A stretch of 36,916 nt of DNA from Streptomyces sp. JHA26. Its GTDB lineage: Bacteria > Actinomycetota > Actinomycetes > Streptomycetales > Streptomycetaceae. The number at the start of each line of letters is the position of its first letter. Positions within the stretch are counted from its first letter, which is position 1. Positions 1 to 9,891 of the stretch are shown one piece after another. Location: positions 1 to 36,916 of the forward strand of contig NZ_BDJC01000064.1 in assembly GCF_002005565.1 (NCBI RefSeq), written 5' to 3'. Below the pieces are notes generated by a model. It was not told the origin of the DNA and did no database searches. It was given only the letters and a program-made list of their open reading frames with translations. The translations under genes and the position numbers were made by a program.

Positions 1-1184
1 GGGCGGCACCCGTGGCCTTCGCGGGGCCGCGCGCCCTGTGGCTGGCCCGGCTGAACCCGGACTGGCGGTTCGCCCTGCGCGCGGCGCCGGGCGGCGGCAC
101 CGCGCTGCCCGGTCCCGAGGCCGCGGAGCGGATACGGCAGCTGTGGCGGGAGGGCCTGTTCGCCGAGCGTGTCGCCCTGCTGGCGTCCCTGCGCTCCCGC
201 GATCCCGCCGCCGCTCGCGAACTGCTCGCCTCGACCTGGGCGACGGAGCGGGCCGAGGACCGGCTGATGTTCCTCGACTCCCTGCGGACGGGGCTGGCGC
301 CGGCGGACGAACCGTTCCTGGAACAGGCACTGGCCGACCGCAGCCGCAACGTACGGGCGACGGCGGCGGAGCTGCTGTCGGCGCTGCCGGGCTCGGCGCT
401 GGCCGCGCGGATGGCGGCACGGGCCCTGACGTGCGTGTCGCTGGACCGCGTCCCGGATCCACCGATGATCACCGTGGAGGCGCCGCACGAGTGCGACGCG
501 GGTATGGAGCGGGACGGGATCGTGCCCAAGCCGCCCGCGGGGCGGGGCGAGCGGTCCTGGTGGTTCGGCCAGTTGGTGGAGGCGGCACCGCTCGGGGCCT
601 GGCCGGACCGGCTGGGCGGGCGCACACCGGAGGAGATCGTCGCGCTGCCCGTGGCGGACGACTGGCAGGGCGAGCTGCACGCGGCGTGGTGCCGGGCGGC
701 GGTGCGGCAGCGGAACGCCGCGTGGGCGAGGGCGCTGCTGGGAGCGCCCACGGCGCCGGAGGCGGGCGGCCCCGGCGCGGTGTCCCTGGCCGAGCGGGCC
801 AAGCTGCTCGGCACGCTCGGCGCGGACGAACGGGCCGAGTGGGTCGCGGGGTTCATCGCGACGCACGGTCTGTCGGAGGCGTTCCAGCTGCTCGGCATGT
901 GCGGGGTGCCGTGGGCTCCGCCGCTCGGACGGGCGGTGGTCGACGCGCTCAACATCGCCCGCGACGCGGGGAGTTACCCCTGGAGCTTCAGCGGCGTCAT
1001 GGGCTTGGCCGAGCGCTGCCTCGACCCGTCCGAGGCCGGCCGCCTGAACGGGCTGCTGGCGGTGCCGGACGAACCGGAGGACGCGTCGCCGGGAGCGGGC
1101 GGGTACTGGGCGGAGGCGTTCCAACGGCTGGTCACGACGCTGCGGTTGCGCGCGGCGATGGCCGAGGAGCTGGGGGTGGTGTAG
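1..1184 (+). CDS. DUF5691 family protein, C-terminal part (5'-truncated by window)
   Basis: The reading frame is open from the first base, so the true start lies upstream; the GTG at 12 is internal. The visible 390 residues begin with the segment GPRALWLARLNPDWRFALR, which I recognise from the conserved middle of Streptomyces DUF5691 proteins. The rest is Ala/Leu/Arg-rich and helical, including a stretch near residues 90-140 (LADRSRNVRATAAELLSALPG) that reads like a HEAT repeat. No signal peptide, membrane segment or catalytic motif is visible. From memory, this family sits in Streptomyces next to SWIM zinc-finger, MoxR-ATPase and VWA-domain genes, which would lie to the left of this window; that is family knowledge and not seen here. 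The molecular function is unknown. It ends at a TAG and converges on icmB across two strong hairpins. Confidence 0.75.
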   Translation, partial: AAPVAFAGPRALWLARLNPDWRFALRAAPGGGTALPGPEAAERIRQLWREGLFAERVALLASLRSRDPAAARELLASTWATERAEDRLMFLDSLRTGLAPADEPFLEQALADRSRNVRATAAELLSALPGSALAARMAARALTCVSLDRVPDPPMITVEAPHECDAGMERDGIVPKPPAGRGERSWWFGQLVEAAPLGAWPDRLGGRTPEEIVALPVADDWQGELHAAWCRAAVRQRNAAWARALLGAPTAPEAGGPGAVSLAERAKLLGTLGADERAEWVAGFIATHGLSEAFQLLGMCGVPWAPPLGRAVVDALNIARDAGSYPWSFSGVMGLAERCLDPSEAGRLNGLLAVPDEPEDASPGAGGYWAEAFQRLVTTLRLRAAMAEELGVV

Positions 1185-1381
1185 GGGCGCGGCGCCGACA
1201 CCGGGGCGGAGGCGCATGCGCGGCACACGAGGGCCGGCACATCTGACGGCGCCGCGGCCCGCGGCGGGACGCACGGTCCGGCGCCGCGGCCCGAGGACGC
1301 TGCCGCGTGCCCCCGGCCGAGCCGTCCCGACGTGCCGTCACACCGGCGCACGCTTCCTGGTGTCGCCTTCCTGGGGGCGTG

Positions 1382-1418
1382 CGCTCGGGCGCCGCATGCC
1401 CGCACAGGCGCCCGAGCG
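1382..1418. terminator. Hairpin between convergent DUF5691 gene and icmB
   Basis: Perfect 12-bp inverted repeat (1382-1393 and 1407-1418) with a 13-nt loop. There is no T-run, as is common for Streptomyces terminators. It lies about 200 nt after the DUF5691 stop and beyond the icmB terminator, so it may stop rightward transcription. The 1185-1482 gap also carries a 14-bp GC-rich direct repeat near 1248 and 1280 and no gene that I can support. Confidence 0.55.
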
Positions 1419-1450
1419 GGCCGCCCGCACCCGTCCGTCGGCCGAGCCCT

Positions 1451-1482
1451 CCGCATCCGCTCCGTCGGTGGAGCGGATGCGG
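1451..1482 (-). terminator. icmB terminator hairpin
   Basis: Perfect 13-bp stem (1451-1463 with 1470-1482) closed by a 6-nt loop. It starts immediately after the icmB TAA stop codon (1483-1485, read on the minus strand). Its position and perfect pairing make it the intrinsic terminator of icmB. No U-tract follows. Confidence 0.8.
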
Positions 1483-1899
<417 letters not shown>

Positions 1900-2394
1900 C
1901 ACTGCCTCCATGAAGCGACTACATCCATCCGTACCGACAAGTACCGCACACATCACCCATGCGCGTACACAGGTGCACGGTGCGCATGGGTCACACATTC
2001 CGCGCCAAGTGCACGAAACGCGCGCCCTCGCGGCACAGACACCCCGTACCACGCCGTCCGGGGAAGTGAACGAACGTTATCGCCAGCATCCCGCAACCGG
2101 CAGTTTCGCGGTGGAGACAGAGGGGGAAATCACACGGTGAGACACGTTCGCCGCGCACCGGAGTCGCAGGGACCGCGGCGGGACATGCGCACGGAGAACC
2201 GCAGCGAGGGCAGGGCAGGGCAGCCGCGCGCCTCGTCGCCGTATCGCACGGCACCGGAGGGCACAGAACCCACTGCACTGGCACACTGGATTTACGTACA
2301 CCTCGCACACACCACCTACCACCGGTGTCACGGCTCTCCACGAGGGCACACGGGGACAGAGGCGTTCCTCCGCGTGCCGACAGGAGGTCGGCCC
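1900..2394. other. 495-bp divergent intergenic region between icmB and the lipase gene
   Basis: No gene is supported here; the open frames lack ribosome sites and Streptomyces codon bias. It must hold the promoters of both divergent genes, but I cannot identify convincing -35/-10 pairs. The clearest structure is a perfect 10-bp inverted repeat (1955-1964 and 1982-1991, arm ACCCATGCGC) with a 17-nt spacer, centred about 74 nt upstream of the icmB start. The lipase gene has an AGGAGG ribosome site just before ATG 2395. Confidence 0.5.
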
Positions 2395-3426
2395 ATGAAG
2401 GTCACGACGGCAGCACTCCCCCTTCTCCCGCTCTGTCAGCGTTTCCTGCCCGCCCTCCCGGCCCTCCCGTCGATCTCGGCCCTGCCGGGACTCACAGGAC
2501 TCCCGGGCATGTCGGCCCTCACCGGCTTCTCCAGCTTCTCCGGCCTTTCCGGCCTGTCGGGTCTCTCGGGTCTTCCCGGCAAGGTGACGGGGCTCTCCGT
2601 GACCCTCCTGAAGGCCACCGCCCTGGAGGCCGCGATCCTCGCCGGGCACGTCCTCCTCTACCCCTCCGGCATCGTCCAGGAGCGCCGGTGCGTCCCCGAG
2701 CCCCTTCGGGCGGGCTCCCAGGACGCCGGGTCCTCCTCGCCCTCCTCCGCGCCCACCGCGCAGCTGCCGGCCCGCGCCCGCCCCCCGGTCGTCCTGCTGC
2801 ACGGTTTCATCGACAACCGCTCGGTCTTCCTCCTCCTGCGCCGCAGCCTGGCCCAGCACGGCAGGCGGCAGATCGAGTCACTGAACTATTCGCCGCTGAC
2901 CTGCGACATCCGCTGCGCGGCCGAGCTGCTCGGCCGGCACATCGAGGAGATCTGCGAACGCACGGGCAGTGACCGCGTCGACGTCGTCGGGCACAGCCTC
3001 GGCGGCCTGATCGCCCGGTACTACGTGCAGCGTCTCGGCGGTGACCTCCGCATCCGGACGCTGGTGACACTCGGCACCCCGCACGCGGGCACCCGGGTGG
3101 TGCCGCTGGCGAACGCCCACCCGATCGTGCGCCAGATGCGCCCCGGTTCGGCGCTGCTGGAGGAGCTGGCCCTGCCGGCGCCCGGCTGCCGTACGCGGTT
3201 CGTCAGCTTCTGGAGCGACCTGGACCGCGTGATGGACCCGCTGGAGACGGCCTGCCTCGACCACCCCGACCTGGCCGTCCAGAACGTCCGGGTGAGCGGC
3301 ATCGGCCACCTCGCCCTTCCCGTGCACCCCGCCGTGGCCACCGGCATCCGGCAGGCCCTCGACACGCCCGGACCGGAATCGGGCACGGAGGCCGGAGGCC
3401 GCTCCGGCGGCCTGACCGTCGCCTGA
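2395..3426 (+). CDS. Secreted lipase-like alpha/beta hydrolase
   Basis: A 343-residue alpha/beta hydrolase resembling Streptomyces and Bacillus-type triacylglycerol lipases. The oxyanion motif HGF is at residues 136-138, the nucleophile elbow GHSLGG at 199-204 (Ser201), then LGTPHAG (226-232), which is typical of class I.4/EstA-like lipases. The probable catalytic His is H305 in GIGHLALP and the acid is an Asp in the 275-281 stretch. The N-terminal 90 residues are hydrophobic and repetitive (Leu/Pro/Gly/Ser, with LSG three times at about 50-59), followed by a short Ser-rich linker; this looks like an atypical export or anchor region. ATG 2395 was chosen because AGGAGG sits 8 nt upstream; the frame is open far upstream but without Streptomyces codon bias. 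Substrate is unknown. Confidence 0.85.
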   Translation: MKVTTAALPLLPLCQRFLPALPALPSISALPGLTGLPGMSALTGFSSFSGLSGLSGLSGLPGKVTGLSVTLLKATALEAAILAGHVLLYPSGIVQERRCVPEPLRAGSQDAGSSSPSSAPTAQLPARARPPVVLLHGFIDNRSVFLLLRRSLAQHGRRQIESLNYSPLTCDIRCAAELLGRHIEEICERTGSDRVDVVGHSLGGLIARYYVQRLGGDLRIRTLVTLGTPHAGTRVVPLANAHPIVRQMRPGSALLEELALPAPGCRTRFVSFWSDLDRVMDPLETACLDHPDLAVQNVRVSGIGHLALPVHPAVATGIRQALDTPGPESGTEAGGRSGGLTVA

Positions 3427-3632
3427 ATCCGGAACCCTCACGGAACCCTCACCCGGCCGGCCGCGGAAGAGGCCTCCGAGGCGCCCGTGGAGGCGATCAC
3501 CACGGCGACAACCGCCCCGACACGCACCGGCCGACATCGAACAAACATCGAACACAATGCCAAGCCCGCGCCCGTCGTCCTCCAAAACACGGCCGATTGC
3601 CCGTTTCCTGCGCGGGCGAAACCTGCAGAAGA

Positions 3633-3662
3633 TTGTCGCGCCCGCATACCGCCGGGTACAGT
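3633..3662 (+). promoter_or_regulatory. Candidate vegetative promoter of the M23 peptidase gene
   Basis: TTGTCG (3633-3638) and TACAGT (3657-3662) are separated by 18 nt and resemble HrdB-type -35 and -10 elements. The predicted start would lie about 40 nt before GTG 3710. The upstream part of the 3427-3632 gap carries an 11-bp tandem repeat at about 3430-3452 and a repeated ACATCGAACA near 3535-3553. Confidence 0.5.
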
Positions 3663-3709
3663 CGCCGCACTGCTCTGGCAGCCCTGTTGTCGAGGCGAAA
3701 GAGAAGTTG

Positions 3710-5404
3710 GTGAACGACCGTCACCCGTCGGGGGACATGACCACCCCGACCTCGGCTTCCGACGCCGACCCGGCGCACTACGCGTCGTACGGCACCGGGG
3801 AAGCCCAGTACGGCGACCTCACCACGTACGGCGGCCACGACACCACCGGTTTCGCCACCGGGCTCCACGCCACGGCGGCCTTCGCCGCGGATCCGCTCTT
3901 CGGCAGCCTCCCGGACCGGAACACGGACGGCTACGACACCACCGGCTCGCACGACACCACCGGTTGGTACGACACCACCGGTGCCTACGCCACCACCGGT
4001 GCCTATGCCACCACCACGGGTGCGTACGACTCCACCCAGTGGGCGACCGGCAGCCACCAGACGCTCCACCACGACACGTACGCGGCCCGGCACCACGCCG
4101 CCTACGACACCGGTGCCTACGACACGACCACGTGGACGGCCGACGATCAGCAGCCCGTCACGGTGCCGGCGCAGGCGACGAGCGTCGAGTCGACGGGCCA
4201 GTGGGACACGGGTGCCTGGACCCGGCCCGACCAGGCCGGCGACCCCGCCGACCGGACCCAGCAGTGGGCCTGGGGCACCCAGACCTTCGCGACCGGGACC
4301 TTCACGAGCGACTCCTTCGGGACGGAGACCTCCGAAGCCGGACCCTTCGAAACCGGGTCCTTCGAAACCGGGTCCTTCGAAGCGGTGGCCTTCGGCACCG
4401 GCACGTTCGGCAGCGGCGCGTTCGACACCGGCGCCTACGACGCCACGCAGTGGAACTCGGACGGCGCGGCGGCGCAGGACACCGTGACGGAGACCGCGGC
4501 GGACACCGCCCCGGCCGTCGCCGAGGAACCCGCTGCGCGCGACGACGGGTTGACCGCCACCGGCGAACTGCCGGCCGTCACCCCCCTGCTGGAGGACCAG
4601 GAAGAGGTCGTCCCGGCCCCCGTGGTCCCGGCCGCGCGCACCGCCTCCCGGGGCGCGGCGCGTTCCCGTCGGCGTCAGCCGGCCAAGCGCTCGGCGCTGA
4701 TGACCATCGCCGTTCCCTCGGCCTGCGTGATGAGCGTGGCCGGCATCGCCGCGGCCTCCGTCGGCGATCTGGGCGGTGAGGACGGCAAGGAGACCACCGC
4801 GTCGGCGGACGACACGGGCGCCGCACCGGTGAAGCCCTCCGCCGCCAACAACAAGCTGGACACGCAGCTCACGGGCCTCTCCGCCAGTGCCGACGACTTC
4901 GCCGACCGGGCCAGCCGGACGCAGGAGCGCATCGACCTCAAGGCCGAGCAGGCGCTGGAGAAGAAGAGGGCGGCGCAGGAGGCGGCCCGCAAGGAGCGGC
5001 TGCGCCCCAAGTTCGCGCTCCCGGTCGAGCAGCACGGACTCAGCGCCTACTACGGCCAGGCCGGCGTCAACTGGATGTCCGCGCACACCGGCATCGACTT
5101 CCCCGTGTCGTACGGCACGAAGGTGATGGCGGCGACCGACGGCACGGTGCGCACGCAGTACAACGTGGCGTACGGGAACATGCTGATCCTGACCGCGAAG
5201 GACGGCACGGAGACCTGGTACTGCCACCTGTCCAGTTACCAGGTTCCCTACGGGGCGAAGGTCAAGGCCGGCGATCCGATCGCGTTCTCCGGCGACACCG
5301 GGAACTCGACCGGACCGCACCTGCACTTCGAGGTGCGGCCCTCCGGCGGAGGGGCGATCGACCCGCTCCCGTGGCTGCGCAGCCACGGCCTCGACCCGCA
5401 GTGA
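3710..5404 (+). CDS. Membrane-anchored M23 (LytM) peptidoglycan endopeptidase with aromatic repeat region
   Basis: A peptidoglycan peptidase of 564 residues. The C-terminal M23 domain (about 437-564) has the zinc ligands HxxxD (H459-D463) and the HLH motif (537-539), giving a complete metalloendopeptidase site. Before it are one membrane segment (about 327-347, after an Arg/Lys cluster) and a charged coiled coil (about 375-430), a type II topology with the catalytic domain outside. The 325 residues before the membrane segment are low-complexity: first a hexad-like repeat of aromatic-Asp-Thr-Thr-Gly, then a pentad repeat with Phe every fifth residue. The start is uncertain: GTG 3710 follows a weak AGAGAAG, while ATG 3737 follows GGGGGA; both leave the domains intact. 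The gene likely stands alone. Confidence 0.85.
   Translation: MNDRHPSGDMTTPTSASDADPAHYASYGTGEAQYGDLTTYGGHDTTGFATGLHATAAFAADPLFGSLPDRNTDGYDTTGSHDTTGWYDTTGAYATTGAYATTTGAYDSTQWATGSHQTLHHDTYAARHHAAYDTGAYDTTTWTADDQQPVTVPAQATSVESTGQWDTGAWTRPDQAGDPADRTQQWAWGTQTFATGTFTSDSFGTETSEAGPFETGSFETGSFEAVAFGTGTFGSGAFDTGAYDATQWNSDGAAAQDTVTETAADTAPAVAEEPAARDDGLTATGELPAVTPLLEDQEEVVPAPVVPAARTASRGAARSRRRQPAKRSALMTIAVPSACVMSVAGIAAASVGDLGGEDGKETTASADDTGAAPVKPSAANNKLDTQLTGLSASADDFADRASRTQERIDLKAEQALEKKRAAQEAARKERLRPKFALPVEQHGLSAYYGQAGVNWMSAHTGIDFPVSYGTKVMAATDGTVRTQYNVAYGNMLILTAKDGTETWYCHLSSYQVPYGAKVKAGDPIAFSGDTGNSTGPHLHFEVRPSGGGAIDPLPWLRSHGLDPQ
3931..4036 (+). repeat. Tandem codon repeat encoding aromatic-(D/A)-T-T-G hexads
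   Basis: An 18-bp degenerate unit containing CGACACCACCGG is iterated about five times within the M23 peptidase gene, giving YDTTGS, HDTTGW, YDTTGA, YATTGA and YATTTGA in sequence. Confidence 0.8.
4344..4381 (+). repeat. Perfect 15-bp tandem repeat encoding FETGS pentads
   Basis: The 15-bp unit CCTTCGAAACCGGGT occurs twice perfectly plus a partial third copy. It sits inside a longer degenerate pentad region (about 4283-4443) encoding Phe or Tyr every fifth residue. It would be a natural site for in-frame copy-number variation. Confidence 0.85.
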
Positions 5405-5490
5405 CGGAGTGACGTCCCGGCAGCCGCCGTGGGCCACGCCGTCCGACGCGGCCCACCCCGCCGGGCACCCTCCGGTCCGTCAGCCTCTCG

Positions 5491-5508
5491 GAGCCCGTCG
5501 GCCCGGGC

Positions 5509-5510
<2 letters not shown>
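5491..5510 (-). terminator. pcrA terminator hairpin
   Basis: Perfect 7-bp stem (5491-5497 with 5504-5510) and a 6-nt loop, overlapping the pcrA stop codon. It may also act on the convergent M23 gene. Confidence 0.5.
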
Positions 5511-7995
<2,485 letters not shown>

Positions 7996-8004
7996 CGCTC
8001 TCCG

Positions 8005-8010
8005 AGTCTA
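8005..8010 (-). promoter_or_regulatory. Candidate -10 element of pcrA
   Basis: TAGACT on the minus strand, 9 nt upstream of the pcrA ATG. No good -35 is seen at 17-18 nt, so confidence is limited; if used, transcription would start a few bases before the start codon. Confidence 0.35.
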
Positions 8011-8205
8011 GGGCGCCTCACCGACAACCGGTCGCCACCCCGGAAAATGACCGGCATCCGCAGCCCGGTCCCCGCGACGGGCACCGTCACGCGGAGTGAC
8101 CCGTACGCCGGGGATCACGAGCTGTGCCGAGCCCAGCTCCACCGCCCCCGCGACGGCGGGCGTCGGCCCGCAGCAGGTGCGGCCGGGCCGGCGCGCGGTC
8201 CTGCC

Positions 8206-8211
8206 TAGCAT
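8206..8211 (+). promoter_or_regulatory. Candidate -10 element giving a leaderless TDT-family mRNA
   Basis: TAGCAT lies exactly 6 nt upstream of ATG 8218, the spacing expected if transcription starts at the A of the start codon. No Shine-Dalgarno sequence is present. The -35 region is weak. Confidence 0.45.
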
Positions 8212-8217
8212 CGACCC

Positions 8218-9246
8218 ATGTCGACCGCCCCCATGTCATCCGGCACCCTGCACTCCCTGCGCGCCTGGTGGGCGCGGCGTCCGCCGGCGGCCGGGGCCGC
8301 GGTGATGGCGACCGGCATCCTGTCGGTCGGTCTGCACCTGACGCGTCACGAACCGCTGTCCCGCATCGCGCTGGTCCTGGCCTGCGCCGCCTGGCTGGCG
8401 CTGGCGGCGCACTTCGTCTCGCTGCTGCTGACCGACCGGACGACGTGGGTGGCGCGGGCGGGGACGCCGGGCGCGCTCACCGCGGTGGCGGCGACGACCG
8501 TGCTCGGCACCCGTTTCTCGCTGCTCGGCTGGACGACCCCGGCGGCGGTGCTGCTGGCGCTGGCCGCGCTGCTGTGGCCGGGGCTGCTGCTGTGGGTCGT
8601 GCGGCACTGGGAGCGCCGGATGCCCGGCGCGGTGTTCCTGGGCTGCGTCGCCACGCAAGGGCTCGCCGTGCTGGGCGCCACGCTGGCCGCGGCCACGTCG
8701 ACGGCCTGGCCGGCGCACGCGTCGCTGGTGGCGTTCTGGCTGGGGCTCGCGCTCTACGTCGTCGCGCTGTTCCGTTTCGACCTGCGGCAGGTGGCCCGCG
8801 GCGCCGGGGACCACTGGGTCGCGGGCGGCGCGCTCGCCATCTCGGCGCTCGCGGGGTCCAAGCTGCTCGCCGCGGCCCAGGCCGGGCCGTACCTGTGGAA
8901 CGGCGACGACGCCGCCGTGCTGCACGACGCGACCGTCGCCCTGCTGGCGCTGGACCTCGCCTGGTACGTCGTGCTGCTCGTCTGCGAGATCGTGTGGCCG
9001 CGGCCCCGCTACGACGTACGTCGCTGGTCGACCGTCTTCCCCCTCGGCATGACGGCGGCGGCGACGCTGTCCGTCGCCGCCGTCGTGGACGTCCCGTGGC
9101 TGGACGGGCCGGGTCAGGCGCTGGTGTGGATCGCGGTGGCCGGGTGGTCGGTGGTCGCCGCGGGGGCGGTGGTCTCGGCGCGCGAGGGGCGGCGGACCAT
9201 GGCCGCGGGAGGCGCGGAGGGTGTCAGGTCCACAGCACCGCGATGA
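8218..9246 (+). CDS. TDT/TehA-like (SLAC1 superfamily) integral membrane protein
   Basis: A 342-residue polytopic membrane protein with about ten hydrophobic helices and short loops. The beginning of TM1 (PAAGAAVMATGILSVGL) resembles the conserved first helix of the tellurite-resistance/dicarboxylate transporter (TDT) superfamily, which includes TehA and SLAC1 anion channels. Helix number and length fit, but no substrate can be assigned. ATG 8218 is supported by a -10-like TAGCAT 6 nt upstream (leaderless) rather than by a ribosome site; ATG 8233 is an alternative. The 3' end overlaps the 3' end of the convergent small membrane-protein gene by 23 bp (9224-9246). Alternative: an uncharacterised membrane family with similar topology. 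Confidence 0.7.
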   Translation: MSTAPMSSGTLHSLRAWWARRPPAAGAAVMATGILSVGLHLTRHEPLSRIALVLACAAWLALAAHFVSLLLTDRTTWVARAGTPGALTAVAATTVLGTRFSLLGWTTPAAVLLALAALLWPGLLLWVVRHWERRMPGAVFLGCVATQGLAVLGATLAAATSTAWPAHASLVAFWLGLALYVVALFRFDLRQVARGAGDHWVAGGALAISALAGSKLLAAAQAGPYLWNGDDAAVLHDATVALLALDLAWYVVLLVCEIVWPRPRYDVRRWSTVFPLGMTAAATLSVAAVVDVPWLDGPGQALVWIAVAGWSVVAAGAVVSAREGRRTMAAGGAEGVRSTAPR

Positions 9247-9577
9247 AGACGTTCACCAGGGTCAGCAGGCCGACCAGGCCGAACAGCGGCTTGTCCACCT
9301 TCTCGTCGTCGCGCTTGACGTAGACGAGGCCGAGGATGACGATCAGCACGGCCAGCTTGACGCCGATCTTGACGTTGTCGACCGCGTGGTCCTGGGCCTG
9401 GTTGAGGCCGACCAGGGCCGCTCCGGTGACCAGCATCGTCAGCGCGCCGTGCAGCATGGCGGGGGTGAAGCGGGCGTCGCCCCGGCCCATCGCCTTCATC
9501 TGGGTCAGGAAGCCCCCGAGGAGGGCCGCGATGCCGATGATGTGCAGCCCGACGAAGAGGTGGATGAGTACGTCCAT
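9224..9577 (-). CDS. Small four-helix integral membrane protein, unknown function
   Basis: A 117-residue protein with four predicted membrane helices (about 4-27, 43-60, 73-90 and 98-116) and a short charged loop KRDDEKVDK before the last. It resembles small conserved actinobacterial membrane proteins; I do not recognise a functional family. ATG 9577 has no clear Shine-Dalgarno sequence, but a -10-like TAGGCT (9586-9591, minus strand) lies 8 nt upstream, suggesting a very short or absent leader. Its stop overlaps the convergent TDT-like gene. Confidence 0.75.
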   Translation of the reverse strand: MDVLIHLFVGLHIIGIAALLGGFLTQMKAMGRGDARFTPAMLHGALTMLVTGAALVGLNQAQDHAVDNVKIGVKLAVLIVILGLVYVKRDDEKVDKPLFGLVGLLTLVNVFIAVLWT

Positions 9578-9891
9578 GGGGCCGGAGCCTAGTCAGCGGC
9601 CGGACACGCTCCGACACCGGGCCGCCCGGCCCGCACCGCCCCGGATGCACAGGTGCGGCTCATAGCAGCTCACCGCCCTCACGTGTCTCCGAACCGGCAT
9701 TTCGGTCATCACCCTGCGTGAAGGAGGTGACCTCCTGCCCGGCTCGCGGTCACTTGCGGTCGCCCTCCGGCCCGGTACCGCCAGTTCCGCGCAACCCGTC
9801 ACCGGTCCGTTACCGACCGGCCTAGCGTCCTGCGGCAGGTGACCGGCGCGAACCGCGGCCGGCGCCCGGTACGGAAGGACGTGAATCCCTG
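9578..9891. other. 314-bp divergent intergenic region
   Basis: No gene is supported. It should contain the promoters of the small membrane protein (minus) and the NlpC/P60 gene (plus). Notable are a perfect 15-nt palindrome AGGAGGTGACCTCCT (9722-9736) that contains an anti-16S-like AGGAGGTGA but has no start codon at proper distance, a 6-bp inverted repeat CCGGTC/GACCGG at 9802-9820, and a -10-like TAGCGT at 9823-9828. I looked for a ydaO/c-di-AMP riboswitch, common before Streptomyces wall hydrolases, and could not assemble one. Confidence 0.45.

Noticed and set aside
3497..5437. 646-codon minus-strand frame opposite the M23 gene
   Set aside because: Composition is Arg/Gly/Val-rich noise, and the opposite strand encodes a complete M23 domain.
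9750..9891. Possible c-di-AMP (ydaO) riboswitch before the NlpC/P60 gene
   Set aside because: The gene type fits and GGACGTGAATCCC looked suggestive, but the conserved aptamer blocks could not be placed in order before the start codon.
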